NCBI GenBank assembly: GCA_965140735.1 | Contig: OZ223306.1 | Location: 4,898,001 to 4,962,000, forward strand | Direction of reading: 5' to 3' | Length of the DNA stretch: 64,000 nucleotides | Source of the DNA: Fusibacter_A sp965140735 | GTDB lineage: Bacteria > Bacillota > Clostridia > Peptostreptococcales > Acidaminobacteraceae | Shown here: in pieces, positions 16,668-25,255 of the stretch | Position numbering within the stretch: position 1 is the first letter of the stretch | Layout of the letters: the number at the start of each line of letters is the position of its first letter | Program-made: the position numbers and the translations under genes | Notes under the pieces: model-generated | The model's input: the letters and a program-made list of their open reading frames with translations, nothing else | Database searches by the model: none | Told to the model about the DNA's origin: nothing

Positions 16668-18674
16668 ATGAAAAAGTTACTGATACTGATGTTGATCACG
16701 GTTATGGTTACGGTGGGTTGCAGTAGTCAAACTGATTCAAAGCTTGAAACTCAAGCAGAGGACGCAGAGGCAAATGTAGTACAGGAAAGTACACCAGATA
16801 ATACAGCAGCAGAAGTTGCTCCAGCAACTGATGCATATATTTTAAGTGAAGCCCCAGAATTAGCAGATATGGTTGCTACAGGTTCTTTACCAAGCGTTAA
16901 AGAACGTTTGCCAGTTTCTGAAGATATTATGGTGGAAGAGCTTCCAGAGGTTGGGACTTACGGTGGTGCCTTTAAATTTGCATATCCAAAAGCGAGCTGG
17001 AATACAGGAAAACCAATTGAACAAGGTCTCTTTAGATTTAAAGAAGATGGTTCAGTAGAACCTAATGTTGCAAAGGGTTATGAAGTAAATGATGATGCAA
17101 CGGTCTATACGATTCATTTAAGAGAAGGCATGAAATGGTCTGACGGTGTTGATTTTACAGCAGCAGACAGCGTATTTTTCTATGATCATATGTGCTTAAA
17201 GGAATCTTTTGGTAAATCTCTATGGGATTGTTTTAAAGTTGATAATCCAATAACTGGTGAAGAAACCCATGCTGTTTTTAAACAAATTGACGATTATACC
17301 TTTACAGTAACTTTTGAATTTCCAAAACCATTATTCATTGAGAATGTTGCTATTAATGCAAAGTGGTTATATGCCCCAAAACATTATCATGAAAAAATTT
17401 TACCAGAATTTATAGGTGAAGAAAAAGCGCTTGAAAAGGCGACTGAGATGGGCTTTTCAGATATAAAGGCAATGGGTAAAAATACGGGATATTATTTCTG
17501 GAATGTTCCAGGTGTTCCAACACTCAATCCTTATGTTCTTTCAACAGAAGAAGGAAAAAGTGATACAAACGGGGATTATTATGAATTTGTAAGAAATCCA
17601 TACTATTGGAAAACAGATCAAGCAGGCAATCAATTGCCGTATGTAGATAAAATTGAATACACTAAGATTACAGATGAATCTCAAAACTTATTAAAACGCC
17701 TTGCAGGGGATATTAGTATAGGTCTTGCTGAGTGGAAAGATATCGAAACTATTAATGAGAATGCAGATAAAGTGGGATATACCATTGATCAATGGAGGAA
17801 TTCACCATGGTCTGACGTTGCTTCTCAATTACAGTTAAATCAAACCGCTAATGATGATGATTTGAGAAAACTCTTTCAAGATAAAAGATTTAGAGAAGCG
17901 CTTTCAATCTGTGTAGATCGTGAAGAGTATTCAAAATTGATTTCGAATGGCTGGGCTGACCCCATTCAGGCATCACCAGGAGAAAGTATGCTTGGATACA
18001 GCGAAGCTTGGGCAAAAAAATGGACCAATTTTGAGCCAGAAACGGCAATAGCACTTTTTGAAGATATCGGTCTTGTTGAGGATTCAAAAGGGTTCTATAA
18101 CTTCCCTAATGGCAAAGAACTTGTTCTAAACATCACAAGTTATACGAATTCAGGTGCTGATGACACTTATGTTGTACTTAAACAATACTTTGATGCAGTG
18201 GGGATTAAAACAACATACCAACCTGTGGATAAAGATTTACTCAACAATAGACTTACTACAAATGATTTTGATGTTGTGTTAGGGCCAGTAGCACCAGCAG
18301 AAACTGTTAATATTATGCTTTTACCAGATACACTTGTACCTGTAAGAAATTATGCGGCATGGTATGGTCAAATCGGAAACTGGTATGCTTCAAATGGTGA
18401 AGAAGGTTACAAACCAGAAGGTGACTTGTTAGAACTCTGTAACCTATACGACGAATTGAAAGCAACAGCTCATTCAGACAAACGTACTGAAATTGCGAAG
18501 AAGATGTTAAAACTCCATGAAGATAATATCTGGGTCATAGGCTATATGGGATCTGCTCCAACTTTATGGACTGTTGATAAAAATATTCACAATTTCAAAG
18601 AGGTTTCTGTATACTGTGATGAATTCCGTGGTCTTGGAATTGCACATATTGATACTTGCTTCTTTGCTCAATAG
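16668..18674 (+). CDS. ABC transporter substrate-binding lipoprotein, family 5 (peptide/oligosaccharide type)
   Basis: This 668-residue solute-binding protein has a lipoprotein signal (VTVGCSSQ, Cys at residue 18) and an acidic Ala/Thr/Glu-rich linker to about residue 55. The family 5 fold follows: YTIHLREGMKWSDG near residue 155 is the diagnostic SBP_bac_5 motif. It is longer than typical OppA/DppA (about 540) and resembles the large binding proteins used for oligosaccharides or peptides in Clostridia and Thermotoga. No permease or ATPase gene adjoins it, so it must work with components encoded elsewhere. GGAGG precedes the ATG and a 12-bp-stem terminator follows. The substrate is not predictable from sequence. 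Confidence 0.85.
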   Translation: MKKLLILMLITVMVTVGCSSQTDSKLETQAEDAEANVVQESTPDNTAAEVAPATDAYILSEAPELADMVATGSLPSVKERLPVSEDIMVEELPEVGTYGGAFKFAYPKASWNTGKPIEQGLFRFKEDGSVEPNVAKGYEVNDDATVYTIHLREGMKWSDGVDFTAADSVFFYDHMCLKESFGKSLWDCFKVDNPITGEETHAVFKQIDDYTFTVTFEFPKPLFIENVAINAKWLYAPKHYHEKILPEFIGEEKALEKATEMGFSDIKAMGKNTGYYFWNVPGVPTLNPYVLSTEEGKSDTNGDYYEFVRNPYYWKTDQAGNQLPYVDKIEYTKITDESQNLLKRLAGDISIGLAEWKDIETINENADKVGYTIDQWRNSPWSDVASQLQLNQTANDDDLRKLFQDKRFREALSICVDREEYSKLISNGWADPIQASPGESMLGYSEAWAKKWTNFEPETAIALFEDIGLVEDSKGFYNFPNGKELVLNITSYTNSGADDTYVVLKQYFDAVGIKTTYQPVDKDLLNNRLTTNDFDVVLGPVAPAETVNIMLLPDTLVPVRNYAAWYGQIGNWYASNGEEGYKPEGDLLELCNLYDELKATAHSDKRTEIAKKMLKLHEDNIWVIGYMGSAPTLWTVDKNIHNFKEVSVYCDEFRGLGIAHIDTCFFAQ

Positions 18675-18698
18675 ACGTGATTATTTAAAGGTTATGTG

Positions 18699-18729
18699 GA
18701 AGGTGAATTCAATTAAAGAATTCACCTTC
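18699..18729 (+). terminator. Terminator after the substrate-binding protein gene
   Basis: The perfect 12-bp stem GAAGGTGAATTC / GAATTCACCTTC has an AATTAAA loop and a TTATATAAT tail. Confidence 0.82.
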
Positions 18730-18876
18730 TTATATAATACCGTTTGTTTAACCCAACCGCTATTCTGTGGGGGATAATCAAACTTATATTGAAAGGGAAA
18801 TACAAGATGCTGAAGTATAAAATCAAGTGGTGAATTAAATAGTGATGATGTAACAATGTCTAATTATTTCATGCGT

Positions 18877-18912
18877 AAAAACGGTCGTTTCATGCAAGCA
18901 ACCGTTTTTTGT
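18877..18912 (+). terminator. Orphan terminator-like hairpin upstream of the LRR-SLH gene
   Basis: An AAAAACGGT / ACCGTTTTTT stem encloses TTTCATGCAAG. It has no gene directly in front and lies 80 bases upstream of a surface-protein gene. It resembles the hairpin at 40782-40817. Confidence 0.65.
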
Positions 18913-18991
18913 GGTTAATTCTCCTATACTAATATAAAGATAATTTTAATTTATATCAGTAGTATGCTAAATATTAGGGAGGATTTAATCA

Positions 18992-21900
18992 ATGAAGTAT
19001 ATCAGCATTTCAGTTAAGAAATACATGGCGATGCTAATCGCATTTGCAATGATCGTAGGTTTATGTCCAGTGGGGAGTTATGCTGTGTTAACATCGCCAT
19101 TTGTTTTTGATTCAGCAAATGGAACAATTACAGATTATGATGTAGTGGGCGGTGGTTTGGATGTTGTAATACCGGCGACTATTGGGGGGGTAGCGGTAGA
19201 GCATATCGGTGATAGTGCGTTTTGGGGTTATGATATAACCTCAGTTATAATTCCAGATAGTGTGATCAGTATTGATAGATTAGCATTTAGTGATAATGAC
19301 TTAACTTCCGTCATCATTCCAGATAGTGTGACAAGTATAGGGGCGGATGCATTTTCTCTTAATGACCTAACCTCAGTTACAATCCCAAATAGTGTAGAAA
19401 GCATCGGCAACTTTGCATTTAGAATTAATAAACTAACGACAGTCACAATCCCTGACAGTGTGATAAGTATGGGTTATAATGTATTTCTAGATAATGAATT
19501 AACAACAATAATCATGGATAAAGCAGATACAACTATTGGTTTAAATTTGCTAACTGTGAAGAACAATAAGTTCAGAGAGGCCTACACTACAGGCGGAATT
19601 GGCATTTATGAAGGGACTCAAAAAGGAGATTGGACAAAGACGCCGTTCACATTTGATTTAACCACTAAAACCATTACAGATTATGATGTAGTAGCAAGTG
19701 GGCTAGATGTTGTAATACCGGCGACTATTGCAGGTATCACAGTAGAGCATATAGGTGATTATGCATTTTATAATAAAGAGATAACTTCGGCTATCATACC
19801 AGCTAACGTGAAAAGTATTGGTGATTATGCATTTTCAAATAATAAGCTAAAGACAATCACAATACCAGACGGTGTGACGTGTATTGAATTTGCTTCTTTT
19901 CAACATAATGCATTAACGACAGTTATCATACCAAATAGTGTGACAAATATTGAATATGCTGCGTTTTATGTTAATGAATTGACAACTGTTGAAATACCAG
20001 ATGGTGTGACAAGTATTGGTGAATTTGCATTTTCAAATAATGCACTAACCACAGTGACTATACCAAATAGCGTGCTGAGCGTTGGTAAGAATGCCTTTTA
20101 TTCGAATTTACTCACTTCTATAATTATGGGAAAAGCAGACACAAGTATTGATGATGACTTATTAGTGGGGAGTAACGATCATTTTAGAACAGCCTATATT
20201 ACAGGCGGAATTGGCATTTATGAAGGGACTCAAAAAGGAGACTGGACAAAGACGCCGTTCACATTTGATTTAACAACTAAAACCATTACAAATTATGATG
20301 TAGTAGCAGGTGGGCTAGATGTTGTAATACCATCTACTATTGCAGGTATAGCAGTAGAGCATATAGGTGAGAAGGCATTTTATAATAAAGAGATAACTTC
20401 GGTTATCATACCAGCTAACGTGACAAGTATTGGCAAGAATGCATTTGCATCCAATGAACTAACAACAGTTACAATACCTGATAGTGTGATAAGTATTGGT
20501 GACACTGTATTTTATCAGAATCAACTGACTTCAATAATCATGACTAAGGCTGGTATAACGATTGGTAATAATTTGCTAGAAAGTTCTAACAACAAATTCC
20601 GAGATGCCTATAGAGAAGATGGTAATGGTATTTATATAGGGACTCAAACTGGAGAGTGGGTAAGAGTAGTAGCCGATGCCGAAAAAGTTGCTCTAGCAAA
20701 ACCTCTTGTTGAAATATCCCTTTCAAATCTAACAGTAAGTAATGCAACAACAGCTCAAGATATGCTAAATGTCGTAAATGGGACCTCACTTCAAGGCGTA
20801 ACAGTTGTATGGGATCAAACGGCAGGCTTTACTAAAACGAATGCCACAAGCACCTCGTCAGGTGCTATAACAGGGACACTAAATCTGACACTCAATAGTG
20901 AAGTTCAAAAAATTACAGTCAATAAAACCATTGCTCAATTACCAGAAACAGGCGGCGGCAGTTCAACTGGTGGTGGCAGTTCATCAAAGGATGATAAGAA
21001 GTCAGAATCAACAACGTCAGCAGTAACAGCATCATCAATACCAGCTGCTAAGGCTGAAAACCCCGTAACGGTTATCGTCAATGGCAAGTCTGAAAATGCG
21101 GGGACTGAAACCACAATAACAGATGGCGGTAGATCCGTTGTAAAAGTCAGAGTAAATAATGAAGTCATTAACCGTAAGATAGAAGAAGCCATTAAGAACA
21201 ATCTCACAGGTAAGGACAATCTGCTTCAAGTTTCAATAACAGATACGAAGTCAGATGTTGTCAATTTAGAAATAACGGGTGACATCATTAAAAAGCTTGA
21301 AGAAAACACCTTTGAGCTTTCTATAAAGCATAATAACATCGAGTATTTGATCCCTTCTGAAGAATTTATGATTTCAAAAGTGGCAAAGGAACTTGGTGTA
21401 GCAGAGTTATCACTCAAATACATTACAATTGAAGTCAAAATCACAAAACTAGATGAACGAGCAGTATCTAAATACAATGAAATGGCAAAAGCCAAAGGTG
21501 CAGAGTTTATAGTTTCGCCAGTTGCGTTTGAAATTGTTGCCAAAACAACAAAAAAGGATGGCACGATAGCTGAAGTCAAAATTGATAATTTCAACCGTTA
21601 TGTAGGCCGTACTATGGAAATGCCAGCAGGGATTGATTCAAGTAAGATCACCACAGGAATTGTATTTAATCCGAATGACACCTACAGTCCAGTACCAACA
21701 GAAGTATTCCAAAAGGATGGTAAGTGGTATGTGAAGTTGAACTCTTTGACAAACTCTAATTATTCAGTGGTATGGAATCCTGTAACAGTGAAATCTGTGG
21801 AGAACCATTGGTCTAAGGATGTGGTGAATGATATGGCTTCAAGACTCATTATCACAGATCTAGAAACCTTTGAACCCAACAAAGCAATAACTCGAGCAGT

Positions 21901-22339
21901 TTTTTCAGAATATATTGTCAGAGCATTAGGACTTTATAGAGAAGGTTTGGCTCATGAAAACAAATTTAAGGATATAAGTAGAGACGATATAAAAACTTTG
22001 CCAGTATTGATTGCATGTGAGTATGGTATTGTATCAGGGTATAGTGATGGCACTTTTAAACCAGATGCGTTAATCACTAGAGAAGAAGCCATGACGATGT
22101 ACTGGAAAGCCATGAAAGTGACGCATCTAGTTGGAACTGATTTAGACAGATGTGAGCACTATGAGGATTATTGCGAGGTGAGCTCATGGGCAGAGGCCTC
22201 TGTGAAAGAAGTCTTAGCGGCACATGTTTTTAACGGGACTGATGCAAATCGCATTTCACCAAAAGCAAAGCTGACGTATGCAGATGCAGCCCAAGCGATC
22301 AGTAATTTACTAGTGGAATCAGAATTGATTAATAAATAA
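18992..22339 (+). CDS. Surface protein with BspA-type leucine-rich repeats and C-terminal SLH domains
   Basis: This 1115-residue exported protein has a Sec signal peptide (cleavage near residue 32, GSYAV). Residues about 35-550 form three tandem modules, each with a TPFTFD...ITDYDVV lead-in and several LRR_5 repeats of the type LTTVTIPDSVTSIG. A single all-beta segment (about 560-650), a Gly/Ser linker (GGGSSTGGGSSS), a long central region (about 690-920) and three SLH motifs (about 930-1110) follow. SLH motifs include HWSKDVVNDMASR, YGIVSGYSDGTFKP and ITREEAMTMYWKA. SLH domains bind pyruvylated wall polymer, so it is cell-surface anchored; LRR_5 proteins often mediate adhesion. The modules are nearly identical at DNA level (see repeats). 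It is monocistronic, with AGGAGG before the ATG. Confidence 0.9.
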   Translation: MKYISISVKKYMAMLIAFAMIVGLCPVGSYAVLTSPFVFDSANGTITDYDVVGGGLDVVIPATIGGVAVEHIGDSAFWGYDITSVIIPDSVISIDRLAFSDNDLTSVIIPDSVTSIGADAFSLNDLTSVTIPNSVESIGNFAFRINKLTTVTIPDSVISMGYNVFLDNELTTIIMDKADTTIGLNLLTVKNNKFREAYTTGGIGIYEGTQKGDWTKTPFTFDLTTKTITDYDVVASGLDVVIPATIAGITVEHIGDYAFYNKEITSAIIPANVKSIGDYAFSNNKLKTITIPDGVTCIEFASFQHNALTTVIIPNSVTNIEYAAFYVNELTTVEIPDGVTSIGEFAFSNNALTTVTIPNSVLSVGKNAFYSNLLTSIIMGKADTSIDDDLLVGSNDHFRTAYITGGIGIYEGTQKGDWTKTPFTFDLTTKTITNYDVVAGGLDVVIPSTIAGIAVEHIGEKAFYNKEITSVIIPANVTSIGKNAFASNELTTVTIPDSVISIGDTVFYQNQLTSIIMTKAGITIGNNLLESSNNKFRDAYREDGNGIYIGTQTGEWVRVVADAEKVALAKPLVEISLSNLTVSNATTAQDMLNVVNGTSLQGVTVVWDQTAGFTKTNATSTSSGAITGTLNLTLNSEVQKITVNKTIAQLPETGGGSSTGGGSSSKDDKKSESTTSAVTASSIPAAKAENPVTVIVNGKSENAGTETTITDGGRSVVKVRVNNEVINRKIEEAIKNNLTGKDNLLQVSITDTKSDVVNLEITGDIIKKLEENTFELSIKHNNIEYLIPSEEFMISKVAKELGVAELSLKYITIEVKITKLDERAVSKYNEMAKAKGAEFIVSPVAFEIVAKTTKKDGTIAEVKIDNFNRYVGRTMEMPAGIDSSKITTGIVFNPNDTYSPVPTEVFQKDGKWYVKLNSLTNSNYSVVWNPVTVKSVENHWSKDVVNDMASRLIITDLETFEPNKAITRAVFSEYIVRALGLYREGLAHENKFKDISRDDIKTLPVLIACEYGIVSGYSDGTFKPDALITREEAMTMYWKAMKVTHLVGTDLDRCEHYEDYCEVSSWAEASVKEVLAAHVFNGTDANRISPKAKLTYADAAQAISNLLVESELINK
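19589..19870 (+). repeat. Long near-identical direct repeat in the LRR gene, copy 1
   Basis: From ACAGGCGGAATTGGCATTTA onward, this segment is almost base-for-base identical to the copy starting at 20201 over roughly 150 bases, then remains similar. The two starts are 612 bases (204 codons) apart, so gain or loss of one unit keeps the reading frame. Confidence 0.85.
20201..20480 (+). repeat. Long near-identical direct repeat in the LRR gene, copy 2
   Basis: This is the partner of the repeat at 19589. It covers the GIGIYEGTQKGDWTKTPFTF module lead-in and the first leucine-rich repeats of the third module. Only scattered third-position changes separate the copies in the first 150 bases. Confidence 0.85.
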
Positions 22340-22345
22340 TATTGT

Positions 22346-22382
22346 AAAATGGAGCGCTCTGAAATGTAGAGTGCTCCATTTT
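22346..22382 (+). terminator. Terminator after the LRR-SLH gene
   Basis: The AAAATGGAGCGCTCT / AGAGTGCTCCATTTT stem is 15 bp with one wobble and a GAAATGT loop; the T tail lies within the stem. Confidence 0.75.
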
Positions 22383-22531
22383 ACGATAAACAATAACATT
22401 TGAGCCCAAAAATTTGCTCTGAGGCTCAGATGCTATCTTATAGAGCCATATGTATGAAATGTTTAAAAAGCGACGGTACTGTGATATGCTAAAGTATGGC
22501 TAGTGCCATTACAATCAACTGGAGAAAATGC

Positions 22532-23344
22532 ATGGAAAAAACAGAATTAGAGTTATTGGTAATCAAAGCTCAAAGTGGTGATGGTGTTGCCACTGAAAAA
22601 CTATTATTAGAAATTAAAGATCAAGTTTATCGATTATCGCTTAGAATGCTTTTTTTACCTCATGATGCAGAAGATGCAACACAAGAAATTCTCATCAAAG
22701 TATATAGACATCTCAATGAGTTTAAGAAGGAAAGCGCCTTTACCACATGGGTTTATTCAATTGCGAGAAATCATCTGATCGATGCATGCAATAAACAGAA
22801 AAACAGACCGATGCTATCGTTTGACATCATGATGATGGACTCAAATCGGCATGTGGCGTTTAACTGTAACTTAGAGGAAAAACCTATTGATGATGCTCTT
22901 CTAACGGCTGAGTTAAAGGTGAGCTGCACTAGGGCCATGCTACAATGTCTAGATGAAGAAAAACGAATGATGTTTATTCTGTCAGAAATTATGGGGATTA
23001 ACAGCAATGAGTGTGCCCTTATTTTTAAAATATCTCCCGCTACCTATAGGAAAAGATTATCAAGAATTAATGAAAAGATGCGAATATTTATGTCAGAAAT
23101 ATGTGGTCTAGTGAATGAAAATGCAAGCTGTCACTGTGGTGAACGGGTTGAATATGCTCTTAGTCAAGGCCGTATCAATAGAGATCGCATCGAATTTGTT
23201 AAAGCAGTAGAATCTAAAGAGAAACTTCATGAAATTGTCAAAAAATTAAATCGTTTTGAGGAGATCAGCGCAATTTATCATCATAATCCAAGTGAAACCA
23301 TTAAAAAAGATATTATTAATAAAGTTTTGATGTCACACTTCTGA
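22532..23344 (+). CDS. RNA polymerase sigma-70 factor, ECF type, with C-terminal extension
   Basis: This 270-residue sigma factor has region 2 with PHDAEDATQEILIKVYRHL and FTTWVYSIARNHLID, and region 4 with a helix-turn-helix around IMGINSNECALIFKISPATYRKRL. About 75 extra residues follow region 4, beginning with CHCGERVEYALSQGRI, a CxC-R-GRI motif seen in some ECF groups with C-terminal extensions. The frame is open from 22496, but GGAG at 22521 with 7-base spacing selects the ATG at 22532. A Cys-rich membrane protein gene follows 43 bases on. No classical zinc-finger anti-sigma factor is present. The extension and the neighbour are the best candidates for controlling activity; this is inference. 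Confidence 0.82.
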   Translation: MEKTELELLVIKAQSGDGVATEKLLLEIKDQVYRLSLRMLFLPHDAEDATQEILIKVYRHLNEFKKESAFTTWVYSIARNHLIDACNKQKNRPMLSFDIMMMDSNRHVAFNCNLEEKPIDDALLTAELKVSCTRAMLQCLDEEKRMMFILSEIMGINSNECALIFKISPATYRKRLSRINEKMRIFMSEICGLVNENASCHCGERVEYALSQGRINRDRIEFVKAVESKEKLHEIVKKLNRFEEISAIYHHNPSETIKKDIINKVLMSHF

Positions 23345-23387
23345 ATAAGTTCTGTCTAATAGAGTATAACAACTTAGGAGGATGAAT

Positions 23388-23894
23388 ATGAAGCTCAAAT
23401 TGTATGAAGGTGGTAGGGAAAAATACGGCAGGGGACAAATTATCGGAGAGAATATTTTGGTTTTGCTCAATGTAAGTGTTGCGATGTATGCCATGTGGGA
23501 TGTGAAATTATTTGAAATACCAATAGCCACATTAATATATGGTGCATTTGTCACCTTTATGCTCTTGATTTTTTTAAGAAAAAATTTGTGTACCCACTGC
23601 TACTATTATGGTAAAATCTGTCATTGTGGTTGGAGTAAACTTGCTAAGTTTTATAAAAAGCAATCAGGGAACTTAGCGATCGCTAAAAAGGCTGCTGGTG
23701 TTACTTGGGGTGTATTGACGGCTCTTCCAGTTTTGGTCACACTGATTCTAGCAGTGGTGGATTACAGATTAGAGCGTATAATTTTCCTATTGATTTTGAT
23801 TGTTTTTTTAATCTTGCAAGGTCTTGTCCATAAAAAGAATTGTGATACCTGTAAAATGCGCTATTCATGTCCCGGAAGTGCTTATAAGGCATGA
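23388..23894 (+). CDS. Cys-rich four-helix membrane protein of unknown function
   Basis: This 168-residue protein, not recognised, has two pairs of membrane helices (about residues 20-60 and 105-150). A cytoplasmic or outer loop between them holds CTHCYYYGKICHCGW, and the C-terminus holds CDTCKMRYSCPGS. The seven cysteines in CxxC-x6-CxC and CxxC-x5-C spacing look like a metal or redox site. AGGAGG at 23376-23381 supports the ATG at 23388 rather than the one at 23382, which abuts the ribosome site. It is the likely operon partner of the ECF-type sigma factor upstream, and could be an anti-sigma factor or a stress-response target. Confidence 0.6.
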   Translation: MKLKLYEGGREKYGRGQIIGENILVLLNVSVAMYAMWDVKLFEIPIATLIYGAFVTFMLLIFLRKNLCTHCYYYGKICHCGWSKLAKFYKKQSGNLAIAKKAAGVTWGVLTALPVLVTLILAVVDYRLERIIFLLILIVFLILQGLVHKKNCDTCKMRYSCPGSAYKA

Positions 23895-23918
23895 GATAAA
23901 TAGCTCATTTTATCTCAT
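23891..23918 (+). terminator. Hairpin at the end of the Cys-rich membrane protein gene
   Basis: ATGAGATAAA / TTTATCTCAT arms (10 bp) overlap the stop codon. There is no T run, so it may protect the 3' end rather than terminate. Confidence 0.45.
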
Positions 23919-24099
23919 GATTTAAGTGCGTGGAAAGCATTATGGTAAGAACTATGTGGTGTTATTTGCTAAGATTAAACAGGCTAAAAATTAAATTGCA
24001 TCTAGAGCAAGTGAATCGGCATTTAAAATGGGCACTCACTATGGTATGATTTAAGAAGTCTTCTAGATATAAAATTATAAAAAACAGTGAGGTCGTAAA

Positions 24100-25149
24100 A
24101 TGTCAGATCAAGAAAAAGCACACAAAAGGCGTGTCAGATATAAAGGAACTCATCCAAAGTCATATAAAGAGAAGTATAAGGAATTACAGCCAGAAAAATA
24201 TGGCGATACCATAGCCCATGTCATAAAAAAAGGCAGTACACCAGCAGGTATGCATATTTCAATTTGTGTTAAAGAAATATTAGAATTTTTACAAATAAAG
24301 CCAGGCCAAACAGGTCTTGATGCGACATTAGGCTATGGTGGTCATACACTTGAAATGCTTAAGTGTCTTGAGTCAAAAGGCCATATGTATGCACTGGATA
24401 TAGATCCTATTGAATTACCGCGTACAAGGGAAAGGCTCGAAAAATTGGGATATGGTCCAGAAATTTTAACCATTAAGCAGTTGAATTTTGCCAATATAGA
24501 TCAGGTTATAGCGGAATCCGGTCCACTTGATTTTGTCTTAGCTGACCTTGGCGTTTCTTCCATGCAAATTGATAATCCTGATCGAGGTTTTTCTTATAAA
24601 ACAGAAGGTCCTTTAGACCTACGGTTAAATCCTAAAAAAGGGATATCTGCTGCAGAGCGACTGAAAAAAATTGCTCAAGAGGAATTGCATGGTATGTTAC
24701 TAGAAAATGCGGATGAACCTTATGCAGAAGAAATATCACGTGCGATTATTACTGCAATCAAAAAAGGCAGAAGTATTCAAACGACTACAGAACTTAGACT
24801 TGTGATCACGGATGCCCTTAAATTTATTTCGGCGAGCACAAGAGATGAAGCCGTTAAAAAATCATGTCAGAGAACTTTTCAAGCACTTAGAATTGATGTT
24901 AACAGTGAATTTGAAGTGCTATATGATTTCTTAGAGAAGTTGCCAAAGGTACTTGCTAAAGGTGGACGTGTTGCGATTCTCTCTTTCCATTCAGGCGAAG
25001 ATCGTCTGGTTAAAAAATCATTTAAAAGACTACTGCGTGAAGGGGTCTACAGTGAAATTGCCCCCGAAATCATCAGACCATCAGTGGAAGAATGTAGTAT
25101 CAACAGTCGAGCACGCTCAACTAAAATGCGATGGGCAATTAAAGCCTGA
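24100..25149 (+). CDS. RsmH/MraW-like 16S rRNA (cytosine1402-N4)-methyltransferase paralogue
   Basis: This 349-residue SAM-dependent methyltransferase of the RsmH family has an SAM motif DATLGYGGHT, ALDIDP, LADLGVSSMQIDNPDRGFSYKTEGPLD (in part), KKSCQRTFQALRIDVN, and the C-terminal LSFHSGEDRLVKKSF. Canonical RsmH (about 310 residues, encoded in the dcw cluster) starts near the HxSV motif; here a basic extension of about 50 residues precedes HISIC. The SLEDR of canonical enzymes reads SGEDR. No cell-division genes adjoin, so this is probably a second copy whose target should not be assumed to be C1402. GAGG precedes the ATG. Confidence 0.85.
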   Translation: MSDQEKAHKRRVRYKGTHPKSYKEKYKELQPEKYGDTIAHVIKKGSTPAGMHISICVKEILEFLQIKPGQTGLDATLGYGGHTLEMLKCLESKGHMYALDIDPIELPRTRERLEKLGYGPEILTIKQLNFANIDQVIAESGPLDFVLADLGVSSMQIDNPDRGFSYKTEGPLDLRLNPKKGISAAERLKKIAQEELHGMLLENADEPYAEEISRAIITAIKKGRSIQTTTELRLVITDALKFISASTRDEAVKKSCQRTFQALRIDVNSEFEVLYDFLEKLPKVLAKGGRVAILSFHSGEDRLVKKSFKRLLREGVYSEIAPEIIRPSVEECSINSRARSTKMRWAIKA

Positions 25150-25200
25150 AAAATTAAGCTCACAGAAAGTTTTAGCTTCTGTGGGCTCTCTTAATTGTGC
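25150..25200 (+). terminator. Hairpin after the rsmH-like gene
   Basis: GCTCACAGAA / TTCTGTGGGC arms, with outer AATTAAG / CTCTTAATT pairing, form a long stem directly behind the stop codon. There is no T run; terminator function is uncertain. Confidence 0.4.
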
Positions 25201-25255
25201 AGAAAAAGAGAGGTCTTAATTTTGAGTATATAGTATCATAACAGAGGAGGCAATA

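Larger units (their letters stand above)
18675..18991. other. 317-base gene-free stretch with two terminators
   Basis: It holds the terminator of the binding-protein gene (18699-18729) and an orphan terminator-like hairpin (18877-18912). A likely promoter region for the LRR-SLH gene follows (TATACTAATATAAAG near 18930-18945). The 150 bases between the two hairpins have no convincing reading frame and might encode a small RNA; this is only a suggestion. Confidence 0.5.

Noticed and set aside
19228..20560. Regular repeats that might suggest a CRISPR array
   Set aside because: Repeats lie in frame in a coding gene and encode LRR_5 units; spacers are not unique sequences.
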